The notes under the pieces are model-generated. The model was not told where the DNA came from and did no database searches. It saw only the letters and a list, made by a program, of their open reading frames with translations. A stretch of 5,253 nt of DNA from Nitrosomonas sp. GTDB lineage: Bacteria; Pseudomonadota; Gammaproteobacteria; Burkholderiales; Nitrosomonadaceae. The stretch is from NCBI GenBank assembly GCA_021774205.1, contig JAJFJI010000165.1, positions 1-5,253 of the forward strand, in the 5' to 3' direction. Every line of letters starts with the position of its first letter. Within the stretch, counting starts at the first letter, position 1. The translations under genes were made by a program, and so were the position numbers. Shown here in pieces: positions 1 to 5,253 of this stretch.

Positions 1-389
1 GACGATATATCGGCAAATCGATACAATCTCTCACTGTTGGTGCGTAACTCACCGGCCGTTTGCGGTCCACGCAACATCAGTGTCGCAAGCAACACCATCG
101 ATTGCTCCGGAATACGCAATACCGCCTGAATATTATGTTCATAACGCGCAACCCGCCCCCCACTTGTTTCGATCACCAGGCATAGAAGCCGCAAACTATC
201 CAAAGCTTCCAGCACCTCAGACTGGGACACATCCAATATCGGATTACGACTGGTTTTTTGGCTACAACCCTGAATCAACGAATTCAGTGTTAATGGGTAG
301 CTATCCGGTACCGTGAACTGCTTCTCAGCCAGCACACCAAGAATACGAGTTTCGAGCTGCGAAAGAACAGGAAGGGAAGAATCAGTCAT
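1..389 (-). CDS. YceH/UPF0502 (DUF480) family protein, N-terminal part, cut by window edge
   Basis: The minus strand from an ATG at 389-387 reads open to the window edge, giving 129 codons of a protein that is usually about 210-220 residues long. Seen directly: LETRILGVLAEKQ (12-24), a PDSYPLTLNSL stretch (29-39), a CSQKTSRNP segment (42-50), SEVLEALDSL (57-66) and LMLRGPQTAGELR (104-116). These are hallmarks of the YceH/DUF480 family, which folds as paired winged-helix domains. Its biochemical role is not established, so DNA binding is only suggested by the fold. The start is chosen because the family normally begins just before the LExRxLG motif; no strong Shine-Dalgarno lies upstream. It follows the slipin gene on the same strand after 47 nt with no clear terminator, so cotranscription is possible. 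The C-terminal half is outside the window. The family assignment is confident; a cellular role cannot be given. Confidence 0.9.
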   Translation of the reverse strand, partial: MTDSSLPVLSQLETRILGVLAEKQFTVPDSYPLTLNSLIQGCSQKTSRNPILDVSQSEVLEALDSLRLLCLVIETSGGRVARYEHNIQAVLRIPEQSMVLLATLMLRGPQTAGELRTNSERLYRFADIS

Positions 390-435
390 CTGAAAACACA
401 AGTAGTCTTATTTGGAAAGGAAAAGAATATGAGAT

Positions 436-1203
436 TTATTTGTCTGCCTGCTTTTCAAGAATTTTCTGAAGCGGCGTAATCAGCTCCATCGGCAGCGGAA
501 ATACAATAGTCGAATTCTTTTCGCCCGCAATTTCTGTGAGTGTTTGCAGATAACGCAACTGTAATGCTTGCGGCTGTTTAGCCAACACTTGCGATGCTTC
601 CAATAAGTGCTGTGATGCTTGCAGCTCGCCTTCGGCATGAATGACTTTCGCGCGTCGTTCGCGTTCCGCCTCCGCTTGCTTGGCAATGGCGCGAATCATC
701 GTTTCATTGAGGTCAACATGCTTAATTTCAACATTAGCGACTTTGATGCCCCATGCATCGGTTTGTTCATCAAGAATTTTCTGAATATCGCGATTGAGTT
801 TTTCACGGCTGGCCAGCATTTCATCCAATTCGTGCTGGCCAAGCACTGAACGCAACGTAGTCTGCGCTAATTGGCTGGTTGCGGCATCATAATCCTCAAC
901 TTGAATAATGGCCCGTTCAGGATCAATTACGCGAAAATAAAGCACGGCATTGACTTTCACTGAAACATTGTCGCGCGAGATAACATCCTGGCTTGGCACA
1001 TCCATGACAATAGTACGCAAATCAACACGCACCATTTTTTGGATAACTGGTATCACAATAATGAGGCCAGGGCCTTTAACCTTCCAGAAACGCCCTAACT
1101 GAAATATCACGCCACGTTCATATTCACGCAGCACCCTTAAGGCGCTTGACAGGAAGAGAATGATGATCGTTAAAATAAAAAATGTTACGGTTACCAGATC
1201 CAT
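436..1203 (-). CDS. Slipin (stomatin-like SPFH/band 7 membrane protein), partner of NfeD
   Basis: This is a complete 255-residue stomatin-like protein of the slipin (p-stomatin) type. It has an N-terminal hydrophobic segment at about 4-22 that anchors it in the membrane. An SPFH/band 7 domain follows at about 25-190, with typical stretches YERGVIFQLGRF (28-39), GPGL (44-47), VDLRT (60-64) and SRDNVSVKVNAVLYFRV (76-92). A charged, alanine-rich helix (about 171-210, with AEAERERRAKVI) probably forms a coiled coil for oligomerisation. The C-terminal hydrophobic stretch STIVFPLPMEL (231-241) matches the region that the archaeal partner protease PH1510 cleaves in its stomatin PH1511. The gene begins 1 nt after the nfeD stop with a very strong Shine-Dalgarno, which fixes the start and points to translational coupling. 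Slipins scaffold membrane microdomains; the exact client here is unknown. It differs from the QmcA-type paralogue, so I give no symbol. Confidence 0.93.
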   Translation of the reverse strand: MDLVTVTFFILTIIILFLSSALRVLREYERGVIFQLGRFWKVKGPGLIIVIPVIQKMVRVDLRTIVMDVPSQDVISRDNVSVKVNAVLYFRVIDPERAIIQVEDYDAATSQLAQTTLRSVLGQHELDEMLASREKLNRDIQKILDEQTDAWGIKVANVEIKHVDLNETMIRAIAKQAEAERERRAKVIHAEGELQASQHLLEASQVLAKQPQALQLRYLQTLTEIAGEKNSTIVFPLPMELITPLQKILEKQADK

Positions 1204-1204
1204 C

Positions 1205-2623
1205 TTAACCCTCCTTTATTTGTTCCGAATGATTTGAATATGGCTTTACCATCAGAACCAAGCCATTTACTGCAGTTACACGAATTTTCTGGCCATATTT
1301 GAGCGGCGCATCGGTTTGAGCCGCCCAACGTTCGCCATGAATTCTAATCCAACCTCGGCTGTCAAAGTCTTCCAGCACTATGCCGGCGCCATCAATAAGC
1401 TGCTCCATGCCACTAACGACCGGTCGTTGCCGGGCTTTTATCGCCATACCTAATATCAGCATGAAAAATGCTGCTGACAATAATGCAAACGTTGCAATCA
1501 GTGGGATAGAAACGCCATACCCCGGCACCCCTGTATCAAGCAGCATTACGGATCCAATCACAAAGGCAATAACACCGCCAATTCCAAGCGCGCCAAAACT
1601 AGGCACAAACACCTCACCCAGCATAAAAGCGATACCAAGCAAAATCAGCGCAAGACCCGCATAATTAATTGGCAGAACCTGAAACGCAAACAAGGCCAGC
1701 AACAAACAAACCGCGCCAACAACGCCAGAAAAAATAGTACCTGGATTGGAAAATTCAAAAATCAACGCGTAAATACCAAGCAACATCAAAATATAAGCCA
1801 CGTTCGGATCGGTAATTACTGCCAACAAACGCGTGCGCCAATCCTGCTCAAGACGCTGCACTGTTATATTTTTAGTTGACAGTGTTTTCTCCTGCCCCAG
1901 TACATTAACGGCTCGCCCATCAATTTTGGACAACAAATCTGGGATACTGGTTGCTATCAAGTCAATGACACCTTCGGATACCGCTTCTTCCGCTGTCAGA
2001 CTGGCGGCTTCACGCACTGCCTGTTCCGCCCAGTCGGCATTACGCCCGCGCATCTGCGCAAGCCCACGAATATAAGCAACCGCATCATTAATAATCTTGC
2101 TCGTCATCGGGTCTTGCGGCGCTTGCTTCTGGTCATCACCACTTTCTGGATCTTTATCAAAGGCGTCACCACCCGGAAATCCAGTGATTTGGACCGGCGT
2201 TGCAGCACCCAGATTGGTCGCTGGCGCCATCGCCGCTATATGACTCGCATAAAGAATATACGTTCCAGCACTCGCAGCGCGCGCCCCGCTTGGTGATACA
2301 AAACTAATAACAGGAACAGGCGAAGCGATAATATCGCGGATAATATCGCGCATGGATGCATCCAAGCCACCCGGAGTATCCATCTGAATGATAATAACCT
2401 GCGCATTTTGCTCTACGGCTTTGTCAAAACTACGCTTCAAATAATCATGGCTGGCTGGACCAATAGCGCCATCAATCGTTAACCAAAGCGCGTGATTACT
2501 CCCTTGCGCAACGAGTGGCGATGACCCAAAAAAAATAACCAGTGTAATGATGCCGCATGTAAGCATCCGACAAAAATTAAAACAACAAGCAATTATGCTG
2601 ATGATTGTTTTTCCGATAACCAT
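1205..2623 (-). CDS. NfeD family membrane serine protease (ClpP-like domain plus membrane domain plus OB-fold)
   Basis: This is a full-length (472 aa) NfeD protein of the long, protease-bearing class. An N-terminal hydrophobic signal or anchor (to about residue 40) leads into a ClpP-class domain (about 45-235). MDTPGG (81-86) and SGARAASAGTYI (112-123) align with the archaeal PH1510 protease, putting the nucleophile at Ser118 and the general-base lysine at Lys176 in SKIINDAVAYI. About five hydrophobic segments follow (272-290, 296-316, 321-340, 344-362, 372-394), then a soluble NfeD OB-fold domain (about 400-460). Known for this family: the protease cleaves the C-terminal segment of its stomatin partner, and here the slipin gene follows directly. 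An acidic, low-complexity insert (about 149-171) precedes the lysine. The start is uncertain. ATG at 2623 overlaps nudF by 31 nt, while ATG at 2566 (Met20) gives a cleaner signal peptide; neither has a good Shine-Dalgarno. Confidence 0.92.
   Translation of the reverse strand: MVIGKTIISIIACCFNFCRMLTCGIITLVIFFGSSPLVAQGSNHALWLTIDGAIGPASHDYLKRSFDKAVEQNAQVIIIQMDTPGGLDASMRDIIRDIIASPVPVISFVSPSGARAASAGTYILYASHIAAMAPATNLGAATPVQITGFPGGDAFDKDPESGDDQKQAPQDPMTSKIINDAVAYIRGLAQMRGRNADWAEQAVREAASLTAEEAVSEGVIDLIATSIPDLLSKIDGRAVNVLGQEKTLSTKNITVQRLEQDWRTRLLAVITDPNVAYILMLLGIYALIFEFSNPGTIFSGVVGAVCLLLALFAFQVLPINYAGLALILLGIAFMLGEVFVPSFGALGIGGVIAFVIGSVMLLDTGVPGYGVSIPLIATFALLSAAFFMLILGMAIKARQRPVVSGMEQLIDGAGIVLEDFDSRGWIRIHGERWAAQTDAPLKYGQKIRVTAVNGLVLMVKPYSNHSEQIKEG
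1209..1217 (-). promoter_or_regulatory. Strong Shine-Dalgarno of the slipin gene
   Basis: On the minus strand the sequence reads AAAGGAGGG, then TTAAG and the slipin ATG at 1203. The site lies inside the last codons of nfeD, and the nfeD stop TAA sits between it and the start. This near-ideal ribosome binding site decides the slipin start and is much stronger than those of the other minus-strand genes here, so slipin may be made in excess of the protease. Confidence 0.85.
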
Positions 2624-3270
2624 AGTTTACGCACGTGATCCCGGTTCAAAGCCAGCCATTGCAATGCGATAATCGCACTGGCCGAATTAATCTTGCCTGC
2701 TTTTAATAGCGATAAAGCTGCCTCCAAGGTGATGACATGCACCTTGATGTCTTCACCCTCCTCCATAACACCGTGTATCCCACCCGCATGCGTCGCATCT
2801 ATCCTGCCACAAAATAAAGCAATGCGCTCCGTCGTACCACCCGGACTCACCAGATAATCATACAATGGTATAAGATCAGCAATCTCACAATCCGCTTCTT
2901 CTAGACACTCTCGTTTAACCACATCAGCCGCCAACTCATTTTCTTCAATGATACCAGCGACGATTTCCATTAACCACGGACCGCCTGGCGCTGCTATTGC
3001 ACCAACCCGGAATTGTTCAATCAAAACAATTTCATTTCTGATCGGATCATAAGGTAAGACAGCGGCAGCATGCCCACGTTCAAACAATTCACGCACCACT
3101 GGGCGACTCCAGTCACCGTTAAATAAACGATAGCGCAAGCGATAACGCTCCAGGCAAAAAAAACCTTGAAAACAAATCGTTTTATCAAGAACTTCGACGT
3201 CTGTCGGCATCATCTCATATTCCAAATATTCTGGTTGATTATTCAGGTTACGAACAGCCTTGGCAAGCAT
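2593..3270 (-). CDS. nudF: ADP-ribose pyrophosphatase, Nudix hydrolase of the NudF type
   Basis: This 225-residue protein resembles E. coli NudF (209 aa) over its length. NudF hydrolyses ADP-ribose to AMP and ribose 5-phosphate in the cytoplasm. Seen directly: GFFCLERYRLRYRLFNG (36-52), FERGHAAAVLPYDP (63-76), VLIEQFRVG (82-90), the Nudix box from Gly106 to Cys128 with Glu112, Arg120, Glu121, Glu124 and Glu125, the SPGGTTE motif (142-148) typical of ADP-ribose enzymes, and EEGEDIKVHV (170-179), where Glu171 aligns with the E. coli catalytic Glu162. One oddity is that the second conserved glycine of the Nudix box is Asp127 (EEADC where EEAGx is usual). The metal-binding glutamates remain, so activity is likely. 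ATG 3270 is the longest start; ATG 3213 (Met20), with GGA upstream, would give a length closer to E. coli NudF. It heads the nfeD-slipin transcript. Confidence 0.93.
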   Translation of the reverse strand: MLAKAVRNLNNQPEYLEYEMMPTDVEVLDKTICFQGFFCLERYRLRYRLFNGDWSRPVVRELFERGHAAAVLPYDPIRNEIVLIEQFRVGAIAAPGGPWLMEIVAGIIEENELAADVVKRECLEEADCEIADLIPLYDYLVSPGGTTERIALFCGRIDATHAGGIHGVMEEGEDIKVHVITLEAALSLLKAGKINSASAIIALQWLALNRDHVRKLWLSEKQSSA

Positions 3271-3302
3271 TTTTTATACTTTGAATCCAAAAAAATATTG
3301 GC

Positions 3303-3308
3303 CTTATA
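3303..3308 (-). promoter_or_regulatory. Possible -10 element for the nudF operon
   Basis: On the minus strand TATAAG lies 33 nt upstream of the nudF ATG at 3270, in the AT-rich gap between nudF and the divergent flavoprotein remnant. It matches the sigma-70 -10 box at five of six positions, but no good -35 hexamer sits 16-18 nt upstream. It is the best promoter candidate I see for the minus-strand cluster, and it is weak. Confidence 0.3.
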
Positions 3309-3433
3309 AAAACTGTTAGCCGATGAAATCATGTTATTTTCTACAGATTCTGGCGGCTCTCTCATTTTTTGCGGCTTACTGAAAGTATGAAATGCTTTGA
3401 ATCTATGCAAATTCCTTGCCTCTTTATGAAAAT

Positions 3434-3440
3434 AAAGGAA
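3434..3440 (+). promoter_or_regulatory. Ribosome binding site of the flavoprotein pseudogene
   Basis: AAAGGAA ends 4 nt before the ATG at 3445. The site is intact although the reading frame behind it is destroyed. It supports 3445 as the original start and suggests that the decay is recent. Confidence 0.7.
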
Positions 3441-3444
3441 ACTC

Positions 3445-4044
3445 ATGGCCAAGAAACTTGCGATTAATGGCTCATACCAGGATGATGGTGTCACCAACCT
3501 AACGGTAGAGGCAATGGTACAAACTATAAAGCAACGGGTTCATACGTCGAAGTTATCCGTTGCGTGATCATCCAATTGAGTTTTGCCTTAATTGCCAGGC
3601 GTGCACCCAGCAGCCAGGTGAGATACCGGGCAAGTGCATACAACATGGCGACATGCAGGAAATGATTGACAAGACCGAACGGGCAGATGGCTATATTCTC
3701 GGCTTCACCCTCCAACTTTGGATCAGTCACCGCCATATTTAAACGCTTCATGGAACGACTGGTGGTTTATGACTACTGGCCATGGAAATGAATGCGCCCC
3801 GATTCCGGAAAGCGAATATACCAAAGAAAAAGCAGTATTGGTTTCTTCATGCGCTGCCCCTGGAATTATCGGACGCTGAGTTTATGGCACCCACAAACAA
3901 CCCAAAATGACAGCGCAAACGATCGAGACTGACATCGTTAGTACACTTTTTACGGGCTTGATTAGCAAAGAACCTCACCCTGAATTACCAGAACACCTAC
4001 AATCAAAGATTAAAACCTTAACTGAAAAATTGGCCAGCACTTAA
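3445..4044 (+). pseudogene. Decayed flavodoxin-fold NAD(P)H/FMN reductase-like gene
   Basis: Three frames, pieced together, give a protein of about 200 residues. It starts MAKKLAINGSYQDDGVTN (a flavodoxin-like first strand and phosphate loop) and continues with VEVIR and then LRDHPIEFCLNCQACTQQP. That cysteine cluster (CX2CX2C and a fourth Cys ten residues on) resembles iron-sulfur flavoproteins of the NADPH-dependent FMN reductase family. Next come DMQEMID and ADGYIL, then SPSNFGSVTAIFKRFMERLVVYDYWPW, KEKAVLVSSCAAPGIIGR and a tail ending LPEHLQSKIKTLTEKLAST at TAA 4042. The lesions are a lost base near 3526-3531, another near 3558-3562, an extra base near 3704, one or two indels between 3784 and 3822, and an in-frame TGA at 3877-3879. 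No single frame gives a working protein; frame 1 from the ATG stops after 41 codons. The family is recognised with moderate confidence; the substrate is unknown. Confidence 0.83.
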
Positions 4045-4060
4045 TCAAATGCATAAATAA

Positions 4061-4068
4061 GAAAGGAG
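4061..4068 (+). promoter_or_regulatory. Shine-Dalgarno before the small membrane ORF
   Basis: GAAAGGAG lies 16 nt after the flavoprotein pseudogene stop. No ATG, GTG or TTG in the frame of the following membrane ORF lies at a suitable distance. An ATA codon at 4078 is 9 nt downstream, and TTT at 4069 follows immediately. The site marks where translation once started. Confidence 0.55.
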
Positions 4069-4194
4069 TTTGACAACATAGATGAAGAAACAAAAAAACT
4101 ACTACTAAATATCGCTCAACACCTCAAATGGGTCATCGTACTTTTATTTGCGATATTGGCGATGTTGCTTGCTGAAAGCGTTGGCGGCAACTGA
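4069..4194 (+). pseudogene. Small single-helix membrane protein ORF lacking a normal start codon
   Basis: The frame from 4069 to the TGA at 4192-4194 reads DNIDEETKKLLLNIAQHLKW followed by a hydrophobic run VIVLLFAILAMLLA and then ESVGGN. This is about 40 residues: an acidic/amphipathic N-terminus and one transmembrane helix. It sits behind a good Shine-Dalgarno, but the frame has no ATG, GTG or TTG before the helix; the only in-frame ATG (4162) is inside it. Loss of an original start is the simplest reading, and initiation at ATA 4078 is a rarer option. It could have been cotranscribed with the flavoprotein gene upstream. Alternatively it is the N-terminal membrane anchor of the next remnant, whose frame opens where this one stops. 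I do not recognise the family. Confidence 0.5.
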
Positions 4195-4553
4195 ATCCTA
4201 GCCACGATCAACTTAATAGCAAACTTTATCGAGTGTTAAGTTATGGAATAATTTCTGATGATGCCAATCAGATCAATGGACTAAACTTTTCTACACCATT
4301 CAAAAGAAGTAATCGTGATGAAGCTGCCGCAGCAGTTCATCACTGAAGAATTCTCTATGACAAACCAAAAATTATCTAGCGTCAACAACTTAGGCGCAGA
4401 TTAATCCGCTATTAAATCTTATATAAATGGTAACTATTCAGATTATCCCTAAAACTGCCATTTCGGCATTAAAAAATGATCATTTACACACGTGCAAATG
4501 ATCATTTTGAGCCTGGAGCTAACGAATTAATAGTTACAACTGAATTAGGTTGA
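4195..4553 (+). pseudogene. Unrecognised decayed coding remnant running into the clpX 3' end
   Basis: No intact gene lies here, but coding-like pieces follow one another in the three plus frames. Frame 3 reads SHDQLNSKLYRVLSYGIISDDANQINGL (about 4200-4283). Frame 1 (4285-4401) reads FLHHSKEVIVMKLPQQFITEEFSM and on to NNLGAD, then meets TAA at 4402-4404 and continues SAIKSYINGNYSDYP. Treating one C of the CCC at 4447-4449 as extra gives frame 2, PKTAISALKNDH. Removing a 22-nt segment near 4485-4506 then joins this to FEPGANELIVTTELG, ending at TGA 4551-4553. Each repair is small, and the rebuilt tail reads like a normal protein. The end overlaps clpX by 9 nt, tail to tail. I do not recognise the protein. 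It may instead be a chance set of open stretches, but the consistent continuation through several lesions argues for a dead gene. Confidence 0.45.
4471..4508 (-). terminator. Palindromic hairpin, possible clpX terminator
   Basis: Arms at 4473-4485 and 4496-4508 are perfect 13-nt inverted repeats (AAAATGATCATTT and its complement) with a 10-nt loop. On the minus strand the stem is followed by a run of Ts (complement of the A run from 4471), 37 nt past the clpX stop. The stem is AT-rich and so weak for a factor-independent terminator. A second, shorter hairpin (TGCC 4456-4459 with GGCA 4465-4468, then GTTTT on the minus strand) lies just beyond it. The 12-nt core AAATGATCATTT is also palindromic by itself, so the site is a direct and an inverted repeat at once. 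Confidence 0.45.
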
Positions 4554-5253
4554 TCGCTTGGCAACCTTTGGCTCATCTGAATATATCAGAATTGGTTTAA
4601 TTTCATTTTTAACTGCACCATGGTCGATCACCACTTTTGAAACATTCTCAAGCGATGGTAGATCATACATAATATCCAATAGCGTCTCTTCAAGAATTGA
4701 ACGCAACCCACGCGCACCAGTCCTCCGCAACAATGCCTTTTTCGCAATAGCTTTCAGCGCCTGCTCTCGGAATTCGAGCTCAACCCCCCCTTCCATGTTG
4801 AACATTTTCCGGTATTGCTTGACAAGCGCGTTTCTCGGCTCCGTCAGAATCTCAATCAAAGCTGGTTCATTCAATTCTTCCAGTGTTGCAACGACTGGCA
4901 AACGCCCAACGAACTCTGGGATCAAACCATACTTAACAAGGTCTTCCGGCTCCACTGCCTGTAGCACCTTGCTAATATCTTTCTGATAATCTTGGCTCTG
5001 TACGTCAGCGCCAAAACCAATCCCACCTTTCTCGGAGCGTGCTCTAATGACCTTGTCCAGACCATCAAAAGCACCGCCACAAACAAACAAAATATTGGTC
5101 GTATCGACTTGTACAAATTCCTGATTAGGGTGCTTACGCCCGCCTTGTGGTGGAACCAAAGCCGTTGTCCCTTCAATTAACTTTAATAGTGCTTGCTGCA
5201 CACCTTCGCCCGATACATCGCGGGTAATCGACGGATTATCTGATTTGCGTGAA
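4545..5253 (-). CDS. clpX: ATP-dependent Clp protease ATP-binding subunit ClpX, C-terminal part, cut by window edge
   Basis: The minus strand is open from the right edge to TAA at 4547-4545, giving 235 codons that match the last 55 percent or so of ClpX (about 424 aa in E. coli). ClpX is the AAA+ unfoldase that feeds tagged proteins to ClpP in the cytoplasm. Seen directly from the edge inward: SRKSDNPSITRDVSGEGVQQALLKLIEGT, the RKH substrate-pore loop in GGRKHP (5138-5130), the IGF loop that docks on ClpP in GGIGFGA (5021-5013), the arginine-finger motif IPEFVGRLPVV (Arg at 4904-4902), and the sensor-2 motif TGARGLRSI. All key motifs in this part are present. A GTG at 5201 lies inside the conserved GEGVQQ motif and is not a start. 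The N-terminal zinc domain, Walker A and Walker B lie outside the window. Proteobacteria often have lon next after clpX; no lon appears within the window. Confidence 0.97.
   Translation of the reverse strand, partial: SRKSDNPSITRDVSGEGVQQALLKLIEGTTALVPPQGGRKHPNQEFVQVDTTNILFVCGGAFDGLDKVIRARSEKGGIGFGADVQSQDYQKDISKVLQAVEPEDLVKYGLIPEFVGRLPVVATLEELNEPALIEILTEPRNALVKQYRKMFNMEGGVELEFREQALKAIAKKALLRRTGARGLRSILEETLLDIMYDLPSLENVSKVVIDHGAVKNEIKPILIYSDEPKVAKRST

Noticed and set aside
80..316. Plus-strand 78-aa ORF
   Set aside because: It is antisense to the clearly recognised YceH-family gene and has a proline-rich composition typical of a shadow.
3288..3302. CCAA...TTGG inverted repeat in the nudF upstream region as an operator
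   Set aside because: The arms are only four bases around an A/T run, which is common by chance in AT-rich DNA.
3243..3497. Minus-strand 84-aa ORF covering the nudF upstream region
   Set aside because: It overlaps the nudF start and runs antisense over the start and ribosome site of the flavoprotein remnant. It has no ribosome binding site that I can see and no recognisable motif.
3524..3751. Minus-strand 75-aa ORF inside the flavoprotein remnant
   Set aside because: The plus strand over the same bases encodes recognisable flavoprotein segments, so this is an antisense shadow.
4357..4404. Possible 15-codon peptide gene starting at ATG 4357
   Set aside because: It has no convincing Shine-Dalgarno, and its frame continues upstream and, past one TAA, downstream as coding-like sequence, so it fits better as part of the longer remnant.
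4558..4986. Plus-strand 142-aa ORF opposite clpX
   Set aside because: It is fully antisense to the conserved ClpX C-terminal domain; its serine-rich composition is what reverse-strand reading of such a gene gives.
5199..5201. GTG as the clpX start, giving a 218-aa protein
   Set aside because: The codon lies inside the conserved GEGVQQALLKL motif, and the frame stays open with ClpX sequence to the window edge.

Overview
The window looks like a stretch of betaproteobacterial chromosome. The NudF, YceH, slipin/NfeD and ClpX proteins all read as proteobacterial. The moderate-to-low G+C and the protein style would suit the Nitrosomonas group, but that placement is an impression and was not tested.

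Layout. A minus-strand cluster fills positions 1-3270. In transcription order it holds an ADP-ribose pyrophosphatase (nudF), a membrane ClpP-like serine protease of the NfeD family, its partner slipin (a stomatin/SPFH protein), and the first 129 codons of a YceH/UPF0502 protein that runs off the left edge. nudF and nfeD overlap by up to 31 nt. nfeD and the slipin are 1 nt apart, with a strong Shine-Dalgarno inside the nfeD stop region. These first three genes are probably one transcript. At the right edge, also on the minus strand, lies the C-terminal 235 codons of clpX, the AAA+ unfoldase subunit of ClpXP.

The roughly 1.1 kb between them (3445-4553) is different. It carries plus-strand coding remains that no single frame can hold. 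First is a flavodoxin-fold (NADPH-dependent FMN reductase-like) gene with an intact ribosome binding site but at least four frameshifts and a stop. Next is a small one-helix membrane ORF with a good ribosome binding site but no usual start codon. Last is an unrecognised remnant that can be rebuilt by undoing a few small lesions, and it ends inside the clpX 3' end. Because the flanking genes are clean over thousands of bases, this looks like a local gene graveyard and not general poor sequence quality.

Function. Slipin and NfeD form the known membrane stomatin/protease pair, in which the protease clips the stomatin C-terminal hydrophobic segment. That segment is preserved here. NudF removes ADP-ribose. 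ClpX unfolds proteins for ClpP. I see no RNA gene, CRISPR array, insertion sequence or phage gene. I found no convincing new multi-gene system; the unusual part is the decayed island.
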